Made by a program: the position numbers and the translations under genes | DNA from: an uncultured Clostridia bacterium | GTDB taxonomy: Bacteria > Bacillota > Clostridia > TANB77 > CAG-508 | Reading direction: 5' to 3' | Assembly: GCA_947588945.1 (NCBI GenBank) | Contig: CANPZY010000017.1 | Span: 1-33,530 of the forward strand | Length of the DNA: 33,530 bases | Shown: in pieces, positions 8,741-17,338 of the stretch | How positions within the stretch are numbered: the stretch's first letter is position 1 | Layout of the letters: every line of letters starts with the position of its first letter | Notes under the pieces: generated by a model | Told to the model about the DNA's origin: nothing | What the model saw: the letters and a program-made list of their open reading frames with translations, nothing else | Databases searched by the model: none

Positions 8741-9151
8741 ATGAAAGTTTTAAGTTTAATAGAACCATATGCAACATTAATAAAAAATGGAGTGAAGACC
8801 ATTGAAACTAGAAGCTGGAAAACAAATTATAGAGGTAAATTATATATACATGCTAGTGCTACTAAGATACCAAAAGAGTATGAAAAAAATAAAGAATTAA
8901 TGTCTTTAGTAGACATTAACAATTTGAATTATGGAAACATAATATGCTCGTGTGAATTAGTTGATTGCATTAAAATGACAGATGAATTTATAAATGATAT
9001 AAAAAGCAATAGAAAGAATGAATATATAACTGGCATATATGAAAATGGAAGATATGCTTGGATATTAGAGAATATAGAACAACTTGATGAACCTATAAAA
9101 GCTAAAGGAAAATTAAATATTTGGAACTTCGATAAGAAAAATAATAAATAA
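8741..9151 (+). CDS. ASCH domain (PUA-like fold) protein
   Basis: A 136-residue cytoplasmic protein. The opening MKVLSLIEPYATLIKNGVKT, followed by ETRSW and RGKLYIHAS, is the ASCH-domain signature. These PUA-like modules are expected to bind RNA or modified nucleotides and are linked to translation and RNA processing. GGAG at 8730-8733 is 7 bases before the ATG at 8741. An upstream in-frame TTG at 8723 would place that site inside the gene, so 8741 is chosen. It starts 26 bases after the SGNH gene and may ride on the same transcript without a functional link. Confidence 0.85.
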   Translation: MKVLSLIEPYATLIKNGVKTIETRSWKTNYRGKLYIHASATKIPKEYEKNKELMSLVDINNLNYGNIICSCELVDCIKMTDEFINDIKSNRKNEYITGIYENGRYAWILENIEQLDEPIKAKGKLNIWNFDKKNNK

Positions 9152-9156
9152 ATTTA

Positions 9157-9186
9157 TTGTAAATTAGTTAAAGTTTATGATAAAAT
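9157..9186 (+). promoter_or_regulatory. Candidate promoter for the anchored protein at 9.2 kb
   Basis: TTGTAA (9157-9162), 18 bases, TAAAAT (9181-9186), just before an AAGGAG site and the ATG at 9209. Confidence 0.4.
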
Positions 9187-9208
9187 ACAATAAAAAAAGG
9201 AGAAAAAA

Positions 9209-9745
9209 ATGAAAAAAGTTCTTATAATAATTGTAATTATAGCAGTAGTTATAATTGGTGGAGTTGAAATAGGAGTAACAATGCAAAAATCAAAAACTTC
9301 AACTCAAAATGCAAAACAGGAAGAAAAAGTAGAAGAAAATATTGATGAAGGATTTACATTTAATGATGGAAATATAAAATTAGTTCCAGGTACAGTATTT
9401 TCTAAAGAAGCTCTTGGTTTAGGTGATGAAAATAATTATTCAGAAATTGCAAGTTGTGCTTTTGAAGGCTTAGATAAAACTTACACTTATGAAAATTATG
9501 AAATTACTACTTTTCCTGATGGAGAGCAAGATAAAATTTATACAATATATTTATTAAATGACCAAATACAAACTGCTGAAGGTTTAAAAATTACTGATGA
9601 AAAAGATAAAATGATAAGTACTTATGGTGAAGATTATACGATTCAAGGTAACCAATATACATATACAAAAGGAAAAACAAATCTTGAAATAATAGTTGAA
9701 AATGATGTTGTAACAAGTATTCAATATTCTTATGTGACTGAATAA
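9209..9745 (+). CDS. Membrane-anchored extracytoplasmic protein, unknown function
   Basis: A 178-residue protein. Residues 4-22 form a hydrophobic anchor; a Lys/Glu/Gln-rich linker runs to about 46; then comes a compact beta-rich domain. The domain has a two-part pattern, with 'TAEGLKITDEKDKMISTYG' followed by 'YTYTKGKTNLEIIVENDVV', seen in small Firmicutes lipoprotein-like proteins where a 'G-x-x-x-x-x-hh-x-x-YG' motif precedes two strands. There is no lipobox cysteine, so it should be anchored by its transmembrane segment. AGGAG is 8 bases before the ATG. Function is not recognised. Confidence 0.7.
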   Translation: MKKVLIIIVIIAVVIIGGVEIGVTMQKSKTSTQNAKQEEKVEENIDEGFTFNDGNIKLVPGTVFSKEALGLGDENNYSEIASCAFEGLDKTYTYENYEITTFPDGEQDKIYTIYLLNDQIQTAEGLKITDEKDKMISTYGEDYTIQGNQYTYTKGKTNLEIIVENDVVTSIQYSYVTE

Positions 9746-9900
9746 TAAAATTAAAAAAAGCATTAAATAGAGAGAAAGATATAAAAGACATTGAATTAAT
9801 AATTAGTAAAATTTAAAATTTGGAATTATGAACAGTTAAAACAAGTAGATAAAGCAAATATTAACCTTTTGTAAGTAATTTTACTTTGGAGGAAAATAAA

Positions 9901-12505
9901 ATGAGTGAAACAAATGATTATGTTAATAGTGTAGACACACTAAAAAAGGCTTATGAAAAAGTAAAAAAGGCACAGGAAAAGTTTAGAACTTTTTCACAAG
10001 AAAAAGTTGATAAAATTTTTAAAGCTGCTGCTATTGCTGCAAATCAAAATAGAATCCCTTTAGCTAAGATGGCAGTGGAAGAAACAGGCATGGGAGCTGT
10101 AGAGGACAAAATTATAAAAAATCATTATGCATCAGAATATATTTATAATAAATATAGAAACGAGAAAACTTGTGGAGTTATAGAAGAAGATGAATTTTAT
10201 GGAATAAAGAAAATTGCTGAGCCTATAGGAGTGATTTCTGCTATAATTCCTACCACAAATCCAACTTCTACAGTTATTTTTAAAACTTTAATTTCATTAA
10301 AAACAAGAAATGGTATTATTATAAGCCCTCATCCAAGAGCAAAAAAATCTACAATAGAAGCTGCTAAAATTGTACTAAAGGCAGCTGTGGAAGCAGGTGC
10401 ACCAGAAGGTATTATTGCATGGATTGATGAGCCTTCATTAGAGCTTACGAACTTGTTAATGCAATTATCTGATACAATTTTAGCAACAGGTGGACCAGGA
10501 ATGGTTAAATCAGCATATTCAAGTGGAAAACCAGCTTTGGGCGTTGGCTCGGGAAATACTCCAGCTATAATTGATGAAACAGCAGATATAATTCTAGCTG
10601 TTAATTCTATAATTCATTCCAAAACTTTTGATAATGGCTTAATTTGTGCATCGGAGCAATCCGTTATTGTTTTAAGCTCAATATATGACAAAGTAAAAGA
10701 AGAATTTTCAAAAAGAGGTTGTTACTTTTTAAATCCAGAAGAAACCGAAAAAGTTAGAAAGACTATTATTATAAATGGTGCAGTTAATGCAAAAATTGTA
10801 GGACAAACTGCAAAAGCAATTGCAGATATAGCAAAAGTAGAAGTTCCGGAAAATACGAAGATTTTGATTGGCGAAGTCGAAAAAGTAGATCTTTCTGAAG
10901 AATTTGCCTATGAAAAATTATCACCAGTTTTAGCTATGTATAAAGCAGATACATTTGATAATGCAATAGAAAAAGCAGAACGTTTAATTAATGATGGAGG
11001 GCTTGGCCATACATCATCATTATATATAAATACAGTTACAGAAAATAAAAAAATTGAAAAATTTTATAATTATATGAAAACGTGCAGAGTATTAATAAAT
11101 ACTCCATCTTCTCAGGGACGGAATAGGAGACATATATAATTTTAAACTTACTCCATCATTAACTCTTGGATGTGGCTCATGGGGTGGAAATTCAATATCA
11201 GAAAATGTAGGTATTAAAAATTTACTAAATATAAAAACAGTAGCAGAGAGGAGAGAAAATATGCTATGGTTTAGAGTTCCTGAAAAAGTATATTTAAAAA
11301 GAGGTTGTTTACCATTTGCATTAGAAGAACTTAAATATGATTTAAATAAAAAGAAAGTATTTATAGTAACAGATAAATTTTTATTTGAAAATGGATATAC
11401 GAAAGTTATTACAGATAAATTAAATGAACTTGGAATTGAACATACAACTTATTCAAATGTTACATCTGATCCGACATTAGAATGCGGAATAGAAGGAACA
11501 AAAGCAATGCAAGAATTTAAGCCGGATTGCATTATTGCTGTCGGTGGTGGTTCTGCAATGGATGCTGGAAAAATAATGTGGGTAATGTATGAGCATCCAG
11601 AACTTAAATTTGATGAGATGGCAATGAGATTTATGGACATTAGAAAAAGAATTTATAAATTTCCAAAGATGGGAGAAAAAGCATATTTTGTTGCAGTTCC
11701 TACATCAGCAGGAACTGGTTCAGAAGTTACGCCATTTACTGTTATTACAGATGAAAAGACAGGTATAAAATATCCGCTAGCAGATTATGAGCTAATGCCA
11801 AAAATGGCTATAGTAGATTGTAATATGATGATGAATTCTCCAAAAAGCTTAACATCTGCAACAGGTATTGATGCTTTAACACATTGTTTAGAAGCCATTG
11901 CATCAATGATGGCAACAGACTATACTGATGGATTAGCAAAACAGTCATTAAAAACAATATTTGAATATTTACCAAGAGCTTATGATAATGGAGCAAATGA
12001 CCCAGAAGCTAGAGAAAAAATGGCAAATGCAGCAACTATGGCAGGTATGGCTTTTGCAAATGCATTTTTAGGAGTATGTCATTCTATGGCACATAAATTA
12101 GGAGCATATCATCACTTGCCACATGGAATAGCTAATGCTTTAATGATTGATTATGTTTTAAGATTTAATAGTAGTGAAGTACCAACAAAAATGGGAACAT
12201 TTTCACAATACGATCATCCAAACACTCTAAGAAAATATGCAGAAGTTGCTGAATTCATTGGAATCGGTGGTAATTCAGATGAAGAAAAATTAGAAAATCT
12301 AATAAAAAAGATTGATGAATTAAAAGAGCATATAGAAATTAAGAAAACTATAAAAGATTATGGAGTAGACGAGAAAGTATTTTTAGATACATTAGATGAA
12401 ATGTCAGAGATGGCTTATGATGACCAATGCACTGGTTCAAATCCAAGACTTCCTTTGATAAGTGAGATTAAGGAAATGTATTTGAAGGCGTATTATGGAA
12501 AATAG
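9901..12505 (+). CDS. adhE: Bifunctional acetaldehyde/alcohol dehydrogenase AdhE, split by a +1 frameshift at a CGG codon
   Basis: Converts acetyl-CoA to acetaldehyde and then ethanol with two NADH, a central fermentative step; family members form spirosome filaments. The N-terminal aldehyde dehydrogenase (about 1-400) has the active cysteine C249 in NGLICASEQ. The C-terminal iron alcohol dehydrogenase begins near MLWFRVPEKVY and has its iron ligands in IDALTHC and GVCHSMAHKLG-YHH. The zero frame runs through CAG GGA CGG AAT and stops at TAA 11137-11139. Removing the C at 11119 restores SQGGIGDIYNF followed by LTLGCGSWGGN, the expected interdomain sequence, and gives an 867-residue protein of normal AdhE length. 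GGAGG at 9888-9892 fixes the ATG at 9901. See the recoding finding; a sequencing error or a broken gene are the alternatives. Without the shift the product is a 412-residue aldehyde dehydrogenase half. The second half has a possible internal start at 11261 behind GAGAGGAGAG. Confidence 0.9.
11119..11121 (+). other. In-frame CGG at +1 frameshift point in adhE
   Basis: The zero frame reads GGA CGG AAT AGG AGA CAT ATA TAA. Skipping the C gives GGA GGA ATA GGA GAC ATA TAT, that is G-G-I-G-D-I-Y, as conserved in AdhE. The expected residue at this codon is glycine. Confidence 0.8.
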
Positions 12506-12582
12506 GATTTAATTATTTATAGCAATATTAAAAAATTATATAATCGAATATTTTTATAATAATTAATATTACAAAGATTTAA

Positions 12583-12711
12583 GCAATAAATAATATAATA
12601 ATTATGCAGTGCTGCGTAGCGCTCAAGCACGAAGTGCGCGAATGGAGCGAAAAGTGATTTATCACTTTTCTGCGACAACAAAGCACAAAGAATTATTATA
12701 TTATTTATTGC
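12583..12711. repeat. 129-bp element with perfect 21-bp terminal inverted repeats
   Basis: GCAATAAATAATATAATAAT plus T at 12583-12603 is the exact reverse complement of 12691-12711. Between the arms lies a GC-richer core with its own hairpins: GAAAAGTGAT-TT-ATCACTTTTC at 12649-12670 (perfect 10-bp stem) and GCAC-GAA-GTGC near 12627-12637. It sits in the gap between adhE and the kinase gene and contains no ORF. It may be a MITE-like or REP-like mobile repeat, or a structured RNA. As RNA it would fold into a long multibranched structure after adhE and could also end its transcript. Confidence 0.75.
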
Positions 12712-12750
12712 AGAATATAAAATTTTTTTAATTAGAAATGGAGAAGGTTT

Positions 12751-13512
12751 ATGGAGTATAATTTAGATCACCCAATTGCTGTAAGGCAAACTAAAACGGT
12801 TTATAAAGATGATAATAAGACTATAAAGTTATTTGTGGAGAATTATTCTAAAGCTAATATTTTAAATGAGGCTTTAAATCAAGCAAGAGTGGAGGAGGGA
12901 ACTAATCTTCATATTCCTAAACTTATAGAGGTAACTAAAATTGAAAACAGATGGGCACTAGTTTCAGAACATATTGAAGGTACACCTCTTAATGTTTTAA
13001 TGGAGAAAAATCCAGAAAAGCAAGATGAATATTTAGATTTATTTGTTAATATACAACTTGAAATTTTATCAAAAGAAGTTCCATTATTGAATAGGATAAA
13101 AGATAAGTTTAGAAGAAAATTAACAGAGGCTGTGAATATTGATAATAATACTAGATATGAACTTTTACAAAGACTAGAGGGCATGGAAAATCATAGAAAA
13201 TTATGCCATGGTGATTTTAACCCTAGCAATATTATAATAAAAGATAATGGAGAACATTATATTATTGACTGGGCTCATGTAACACAGGGAAATGCATCTG
13301 CTGATTCTGCAAGAACATTTTTATTATTTTCTATGGCTGGAAAAGATGAGCTTGCTGAAAAATATTTAAATTTATTTTCAGAGAAAAGTAATATTGATAA
13401 AAGATTAATCCAAAGATGGGTTCCTATTGTTGCTGCTACTCAAATGACAAAGGGAAAAGAAGAAGAACAAGAATTTTTAAGCAAATGGATTGATGTTGTT
13501 GATTATCAATAA
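12751..13512 (+). CDS. Aminoglycoside-phosphotransferase-like kinase (APH/choline kinase fold)
   Basis: A 253-residue cytoplasmic protein with the protein-kinase-like fold of the APH family. The catalytic loop LCHGDFNPSNIII at 151-163 has D155 as catalytic base and N160. The metal-binding IIDWAHV at 171-177 has D173 in the place of the DFG aspartate. The N-lobe strand 'KTIKLFVE' carries a likely ATP lysine. The substrate is unknown; most such clostridial proteins are not drug-resistance enzymes, and sugars, choline or small metabolites are possible. GGAGAAGG lies just before the ATG. It is followed at about 80 bases by a metallophosphoesterase, a phosphate-adding and a phosphate-removing enzyme side by side, which may be chance. 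Confidence 0.82.
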   Translation: MEYNLDHPIAVRQTKTVYKDDNKTIKLFVENYSKANILNEALNQARVEEGTNLHIPKLIEVTKIENRWALVSEHIEGTPLNVLMEKNPEKQDEYLDLFVNIQLEILSKEVPLLNRIKDKFRRKLTEAVNIDNNTRYELLQRLEGMENHRKLCHGDFNPSNIIIKDNGEHYIIDWAHVTQGNASADSARTFLLFSMAGKDELAEKYLNLFSEKSNIDKRLIQRWVPIVAATQMTKGKEEEQEFLSKWIDVVDYQ

Positions 13513-13594
13513 AACATTATATTTTATGATAAGTAATTTATAGTATCTATAATAAGTTATTAAAAGATAAATAAGTTAAAGGAGAATATTTAAA

Positions 13595-14308
13595 ATGAGA
13601 ATAGCTGTTTTTACTGACATACATGCAAATTTACCTGCATTAAAGACTATAATTGATGATATAAAAACGCAGAATATTGATAGAGTAATTTTTCTAGGTG
13701 ATGTAATTGGTATGGGACCAAAGCCTAAAGAGTGCTTAGATTTAATTATTGAAAATAATATAGATATGGTTTTAGGTAATAATGAATTATATACTTTATA
13801 TGGAACAGAAATTGCGCCAAATCTTGATGCAGATGATCAAGTTCATTACAGTTGGGTAAACGAACAATTAACTGATGAGCAAAAAGATTATCTTTCAAAA
13901 TTACAATTAATTATTGAAGAAGAAGTAAATGGAAAGAAATTTTTATTTGAACATTTTCCAGTTAAGCAAAACAACTTAAATGAATATCCATTTATGGACT
14001 TCTCTATTATAAAAAATAGTGAGATAAATAATATTGCGTCAAATTCTGAATATGATTATACTTTTATTGGCCATGAGCACAATCCTTTTGAAGTAAAAGA
14101 AAATGGAAAATACATTATTGACTTGGGCTCATCAGGTTGTGTTAAAGATGATAAAACATACTATACAATTTTAGATATATCTGATGATGTAAAAATAAAT
14201 AAAAGAGAACTTACTTTTAGCAGAGAGGACTTATTAAAAGATATAAAAGAAAAAGATTATCCGATAAGAGATCTTTTAGCTAGCATATTTTTTGGTGTGA
14301 CAAATTAG
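13595..14308 (+). CDS. Calcineurin-like metallophosphoesterase (YfcE/MJ0936-like)
   Basis: Predicted two-metal phosphodiesterase or phosphatase of 237 residues. Metal ligands of the superfamily are present: D8 and H10 in FTDIHAN, D36 in LGDVIG, N62 in GNNE, H120 in FEHFP, and H160 and H162 in IGHEHNP. The third block reads GNNE instead of the usual GNHE, so the histidine that normally stabilises the leaving group is an asparagine (residue 63), which could lower or change activity. AAGGAGAA precedes the ATG. The gene ends 13 bases before prfB and is probably cotranscribed with it. Confidence 0.85.
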   Translation: MRIAVFTDIHANLPALKTIIDDIKTQNIDRVIFLGDVIGMGPKPKECLDLIIENNIDMVLGNNELYTLYGTEIAPNLDADDQVHYSWVNEQLTDEQKDYLSKLQLIIEEEVNGKKFLFEHFPVKQNNLNEYPFMDFSIIKNSEINNIASNSEYDYTFIGHEHNPFEVKENGKYIIDLGSSGCVKDDKTYYTILDISDDVKINKRELTFSREDLLKDIKEKDYPIRDLLASIFFGVTN

Positions 14309-14321
14309 GAAAGGGAATATA

Positions 14322-15426
14322 ATGATTGATTTAGAAGAGTTAACAAAAGAAAATCAAGCTCAATTAGAGCGAATTGCCGAAATAGGTAATTCGCTTAATA
14401 TTTCTGAATTAAAAGAAACATTAATAAAGTTAGAAAAACAAACCGAAAATCAAGATTTCTGGAATGATACTGAAAATTCAAAGAATGTACTTGCTGATAT
14501 TTCTACTTTAAAGAAAAAAATTTCAAATTATTCTAATGCAGAAAATAATGTAAATACAATTAAAGAAATGATTGAACTTTTGCAAACAGAGCAAGATGAT
14601 GAAATTGAAAAAGAGTTAAAGAAACTGATAGTTGAGGCTAACAATAATATTAATGAACTTCAAATTTCTACTCTTTTATCAGGAAAATATGATAAAAATA
14701 ATGCTATTATTACAATTCATCCTGGAGCGGGTGGAACAGAAGCACAAGATTGGGCTGAAATGCTTTATAGAATGTATACTAGATGGGCAGAAGAAAATCG
14801 GTTTTAAGATAGAAGAATTAGATTACTTAGATGGGGAAGAAGCAGGTTTAAAAAGTGTTACTTTTTTAGTATCAGGAGAATATGCTTATGGACATTTGAA
14901 GTCAGAGCATGGAGTACATAGATTAGTGAGAATTTCTCCATTTGACAGTGGTGGAAGAAGGCATACATCTTTTGCATCACTTGAAGTTTTACCAGAGATA
15001 ACAGATGATTTAGATATATATATTAATCCAGAAGATATAAAAATGGATGTTTATAGAGCTTCTGGTGCTGGTGGACAACATATAAATAAAACATCATCAG
15101 CTGTAAGATTAACACATATTCCAACAGGAATAATAGTAAGCTGTCAAACTGAAAGAAGTCAATTTCAAAATAGAGATTATGCAATGAAAATGCTTAAATC
15201 TAAACTTTTAAATTTAAAAGAAAAAGAGAATAAAGAAAGAATTGAAGATTTAAAAGGCGTGCAAATGGATATTGCTTGGGGAAGTCAGATTCGCTCTTAT
15301 GTATTCTGTCCTTATACTTTGGTAAAAGACCATAGAACAGGTTACGAAGTTGGAGATGTACAGAGAGTAATGGATGGAGACTTAAATGAATTTATTTATG
15401 CTTATTTGAAACAAAATATAAAATAA
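14322..15426 (+). CDS. prfB: Peptide chain release factor 2 (RF2), split by a +1 frameshift at a CGG codon
   Basis: RF2 reads UAA and UGA stops and triggers peptide release on the ribosome. The N-terminal part ([23 protein letters not shown]) is in the first frame. The zero frame then reads GAA AAT CGG TTT TAA and stops at 14805-14807. Skipping the C at 14799 gives [19 protein letters not shown] and leads into the rest of RF2. With the skip the protein is 367 residues, the SPF stop-recognition tripeptide falls at 205-207 and the GGQ catalytic motif at 250-252, the same numbers as in Escherichia coli RF2. The classical programmed site (CUU UGA C near codon 25) is absent: the N-terminus runs [16 protein letters not shown] with no in-frame UGA. 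A strong start site GGAAAGGGA precedes the ATG. RF2 is normally essential, which argues against a plain pseudogene. Confidence 0.93.
14799..14801 (+). other. In-frame CGG at +1 frameshift point in prfB
   Basis: The zero frame reads AAT CGG TTT TAA. Skipping C14799 gives AAT GGT TTT AAG ATA, that is N-G-F-K-I, as conserved in RF2. The expected residue is again glycine. Confidence 0.8.
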
Positions 15427-15430
15427 AAGG

Positions 15431-15470
15431 AAAAGTATGTCTAATATATAAAAAATTAGCCATACTTTTT
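15431..15470. terminator. Bidirectional terminator between prfB and dpaB
   Basis: AAAAGTATG and CTAAT pair with ATTAG and CATACTTTTT around one mismatch and an A-rich loop, with a T-run after the stem. It sits between the convergent ends of prfB (15426) and the minus-strand gene ending at 15474. Confidence 0.75.
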
Positions 15471-15473
15471 ATA

Positions 15474-16049
15474 TTATAAAATTATGGGTTGAATTTGCTC
15501 ATTATTTAAAGCAGAATTTATTGTTTTTACAATATATTCTGTATTAGAAGATAAAGAATATGGTTTAGTTATAGGATTATTTTGCCCAAAAGGAACAAAA
15601 TATAAATGTTTTCTATTTAAAAGAGTTCCAATATTACAGGCATTAGTACTTAATCCATCATCAGCATAAATAAATAATACTAAAGACTTTTTGTTTTTTA
15701 AATGTAATTTAACAGCTAAAGTAATAGAAGTATCTGATATTGAATTAGATATCTTTGCTAGAGTATTTGAATCTAATGGAGCAATAACCATCATATCGTA
15801 ACTCTGTTTTTTAAATAATTTTTCAATATCGTCTAATGTATGAATAATTTTTTTATTACATATGTGTTCGATTTTTTCAATATATTTTTCATTTTTATTT
15901 TTCTTACTTAAGTAATATGCATTATATGACATAATAGGGTAGAGGTTAGCCCCTTCTTTAGAGATTTCTTCAAATTTTTCAATTATTTTAGGAAAGGTAC
16001 AAATAGCACCAGTAAAGCCAAAAATGATGTTTACATCTTTTAAATTCAT
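15474..16049 (-). CDS. dpaB: Dipicolinate synthase subunit B (flavoprotein)
   Basis: A 191-residue flavoprotein-fold subunit. With DpaA it makes dipicolinic acid, the spore-core chelator, in the mother cell during sporulation. Family landmarks are clear: GFTGAICTF near the start, PIMSYNAY, KKIIHTLDD, MVIAPLDSNTLAKISN-ISDT, ACNIGTLLN, YFVPFGQNNP and the closing IQPIIL. The usual 'CTGNTLAK' reads LDSNTLAK here. RBS AAAAGGAGA lies just before the ATG. No dpaA is beside it, unlike the usual spoVF pair, so the partner must be elsewhere or another protein replaces it. It marks the host as a spore-former. Confidence 0.87.
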   Translation of the reverse strand: MNLKDVNIIFGFTGAICTFPKIIEKFEEISKEGANLYPIMSYNAYYLSKKNKNEKYIEKIEHICNKKIIHTLDDIEKLFKKQSYDMMVIAPLDSNTLAKISNSISDTSITLAVKLHLKNKKSLVLFIYADDGLSTNACNIGTLLNRKHLYFVPFGQNNPITKPYSLSSNTEYIVKTINSALNNEQIQPIIL

Positions 16050-16097
16050 ATATCTCCTTTTAAAAATTATCAGATATTATATATTATGTTTGTAACG

Positions 16098-16136
16098 TAA
16101 AAAATGAGCCAAAGAATTTTAATCTTTAGCTTATTT
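16098..16136 (-). terminator. Terminator of the recombinase gene
   Basis: On the minus strand AAATAAGC-AAAG pairs with CTTT-GCTCATTT (one G-T wobble) and is followed by a T-run. It separates the Xer-type gene (ending at 16158) from dpaB downstream on the same strand. Confidence 0.6.
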
Positions 16137-16157
16137 TATAAATTATTAACTTTATAT

Positions 16158-17150
16158 TTATTTTGCTATGTAATTAGCAAGGGGATTGGATTCAACTGCA
16201 TTTCTTACTTGTTCATTATCGACATGGGTATAAATTTCGGTTGTAGAAATGCTTTGATGTCCTAGAAGTTCCTGTAAAGCTCTAATGTCGACTTGTCCAT
16301 ATTTATACATTAAAGTGGCAGCTGTATGTCTTAATTTATGTGTAGAATATTTTGTTGTATCAAGTCCAGCTCTTTGAAGCTCATGTGTTACAACGTTTTC
16401 AACTGTTCTTTTACTAATCCTCTGTCTATATGAGCTTAAAAATAATGCCTTATCTGAATTTTTTGAATCCTTTTTAGCATTAGTAGGACGTACATCTAAA
16501 TAATCTTTAATAGCTTTAATACATGCATTATTTAAGTAAATTGTACGTTCTTTATTTCCTTTTCCTATAACCGTAAGCATGCATTCATCAAATTTTATGT
16601 CAGATATATTTATACTAACAAGCTCAGAAAGACGTAAACCGCAATTTAAGAATAAAGTAATTATAGCAAAATCCCTTTCTCTATGTTTATTATCTTCGTC
16701 CCCTTCGGAAATAGATAATAATTTTTGACTATCTTCTAAGCTTAAATATTTAGGTAATCTTTTATTAAGTTTAGGTGTTTCGAGGTTTTGAGCCGGATTT
16801 ACTTTTATAGTATTAGTTATAACAGTTAAATATTTGAAAAATATTCTTATAGTAGAAATTTTTCTAGCACAAGTAGCTGGTCCACATCTTCGATTGATAG
16901 ATAAATAAGAGATAAAAGCGTGTATGTCTTCTTGTGTAATTTTTTCTAAATCAGATAAAGAAAAATCAGCTATTTCTATTTTTTCAAAATCTTTTTCATC
17001 AGTTAATTTAAAGTGATATTTCATATATCTTAAAAACATTCTTAAATCACAATTATATTGATCAACAGAATTTACAGATTTTCTTTGATAAGTTAAGGCA
17101 TATTGCAAAAATGAATTCAAAAAAGTTGGATTTTCTTCTGGATTTATCAT
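16158..17150 (-). CDS. Tyrosine recombinase, XerC/XerD type
   Basis: A 330-residue site-specific recombinase with an N-terminal SAM-like DNA-binding domain (about 10-115) and a C-terminal catalytic domain. All catalytic residues are visible: R173 in NCGLRLSEL, K197 in GKGNKERT, H271 and R274 in STHKLRHTAATLM, H298 in LLGHQS and Y307 in IYTHV. Length and motifs match chromosome-dimer resolution recombinases; a role at dif is the default. There is no phage, integron or transposon gene beside it. I see no dif-like 28-bp site in the flanks. AGGAAAAAG lies shortly before the ATG on the minus strand. Confidence 0.9.
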   Translation of the reverse strand: MINPEENPTFLNSFLQYALTYQRKSVNSVDQYNCDLRMFLRYMKYHFKLTDEKDFEKIEIADFSLSDLEKITQEDIHAFISYLSINRRCGPATCARKISTIRIFFKYLTVITNTIKVNPAQNLETPKLNKRLPKYLSLEDSQKLLSISEGDEDNKHRERDFAIITLFLNCGLRLSELVSINISDIKFDECMLTVIGKGNKERTIYLNNACIKAIKDYLDVRPTNAKKDSKNSDKALFLSSYRQRISKRTVENVVTHELQRAGLDTTKYSTHKLRHTAATLMYKYGQVDIRALQELLGHQSISTTEIYTHVDNEQVRNAVESNPLANYIAK

Positions 17151-17272
17151 AATTAACTTTTTCCTTTCGTGTAAATAATAAAAATATTTTTATATAATGA
17201 ATTATAACATACTAAAATAAAAAATCAAATCTTTCACGCAACTATCATTAATATAATATTTCATTTTTTTAC

Positions 17273-17301
17273 TTGACGTTTATTGCAATTTTATATAAAA
17301 T
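17273..17301 (+). promoter_or_regulatory. Sigma-A-type promoter for the glycosyltransferase
   Basis: TTGACG (17273-17278), 17 bases, TAAAAT (17296-17301), 37 bases before the ATG at 17339. Confidence 0.6.
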
Positions 17302-17338
17302 TGTCATGACAAAGATTACTTGAAAGTGTGAGTGTTTT

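Noticed and set aside
14790-14810. Classical RF2-type P-site slippage at the prfB break
   Set aside because: There is no CUU UGA C and no AGGGGG-like element at the right distance; the P-site tRNA-Asn would re-pair poorly on AUC.
16158-17150. Xer-type gene as integrase of a mobile element
   Set aside because: No excisionase, phage or conjugation genes nearby and no flanking attachment repeats; motifs and length fit XerC/XerD.
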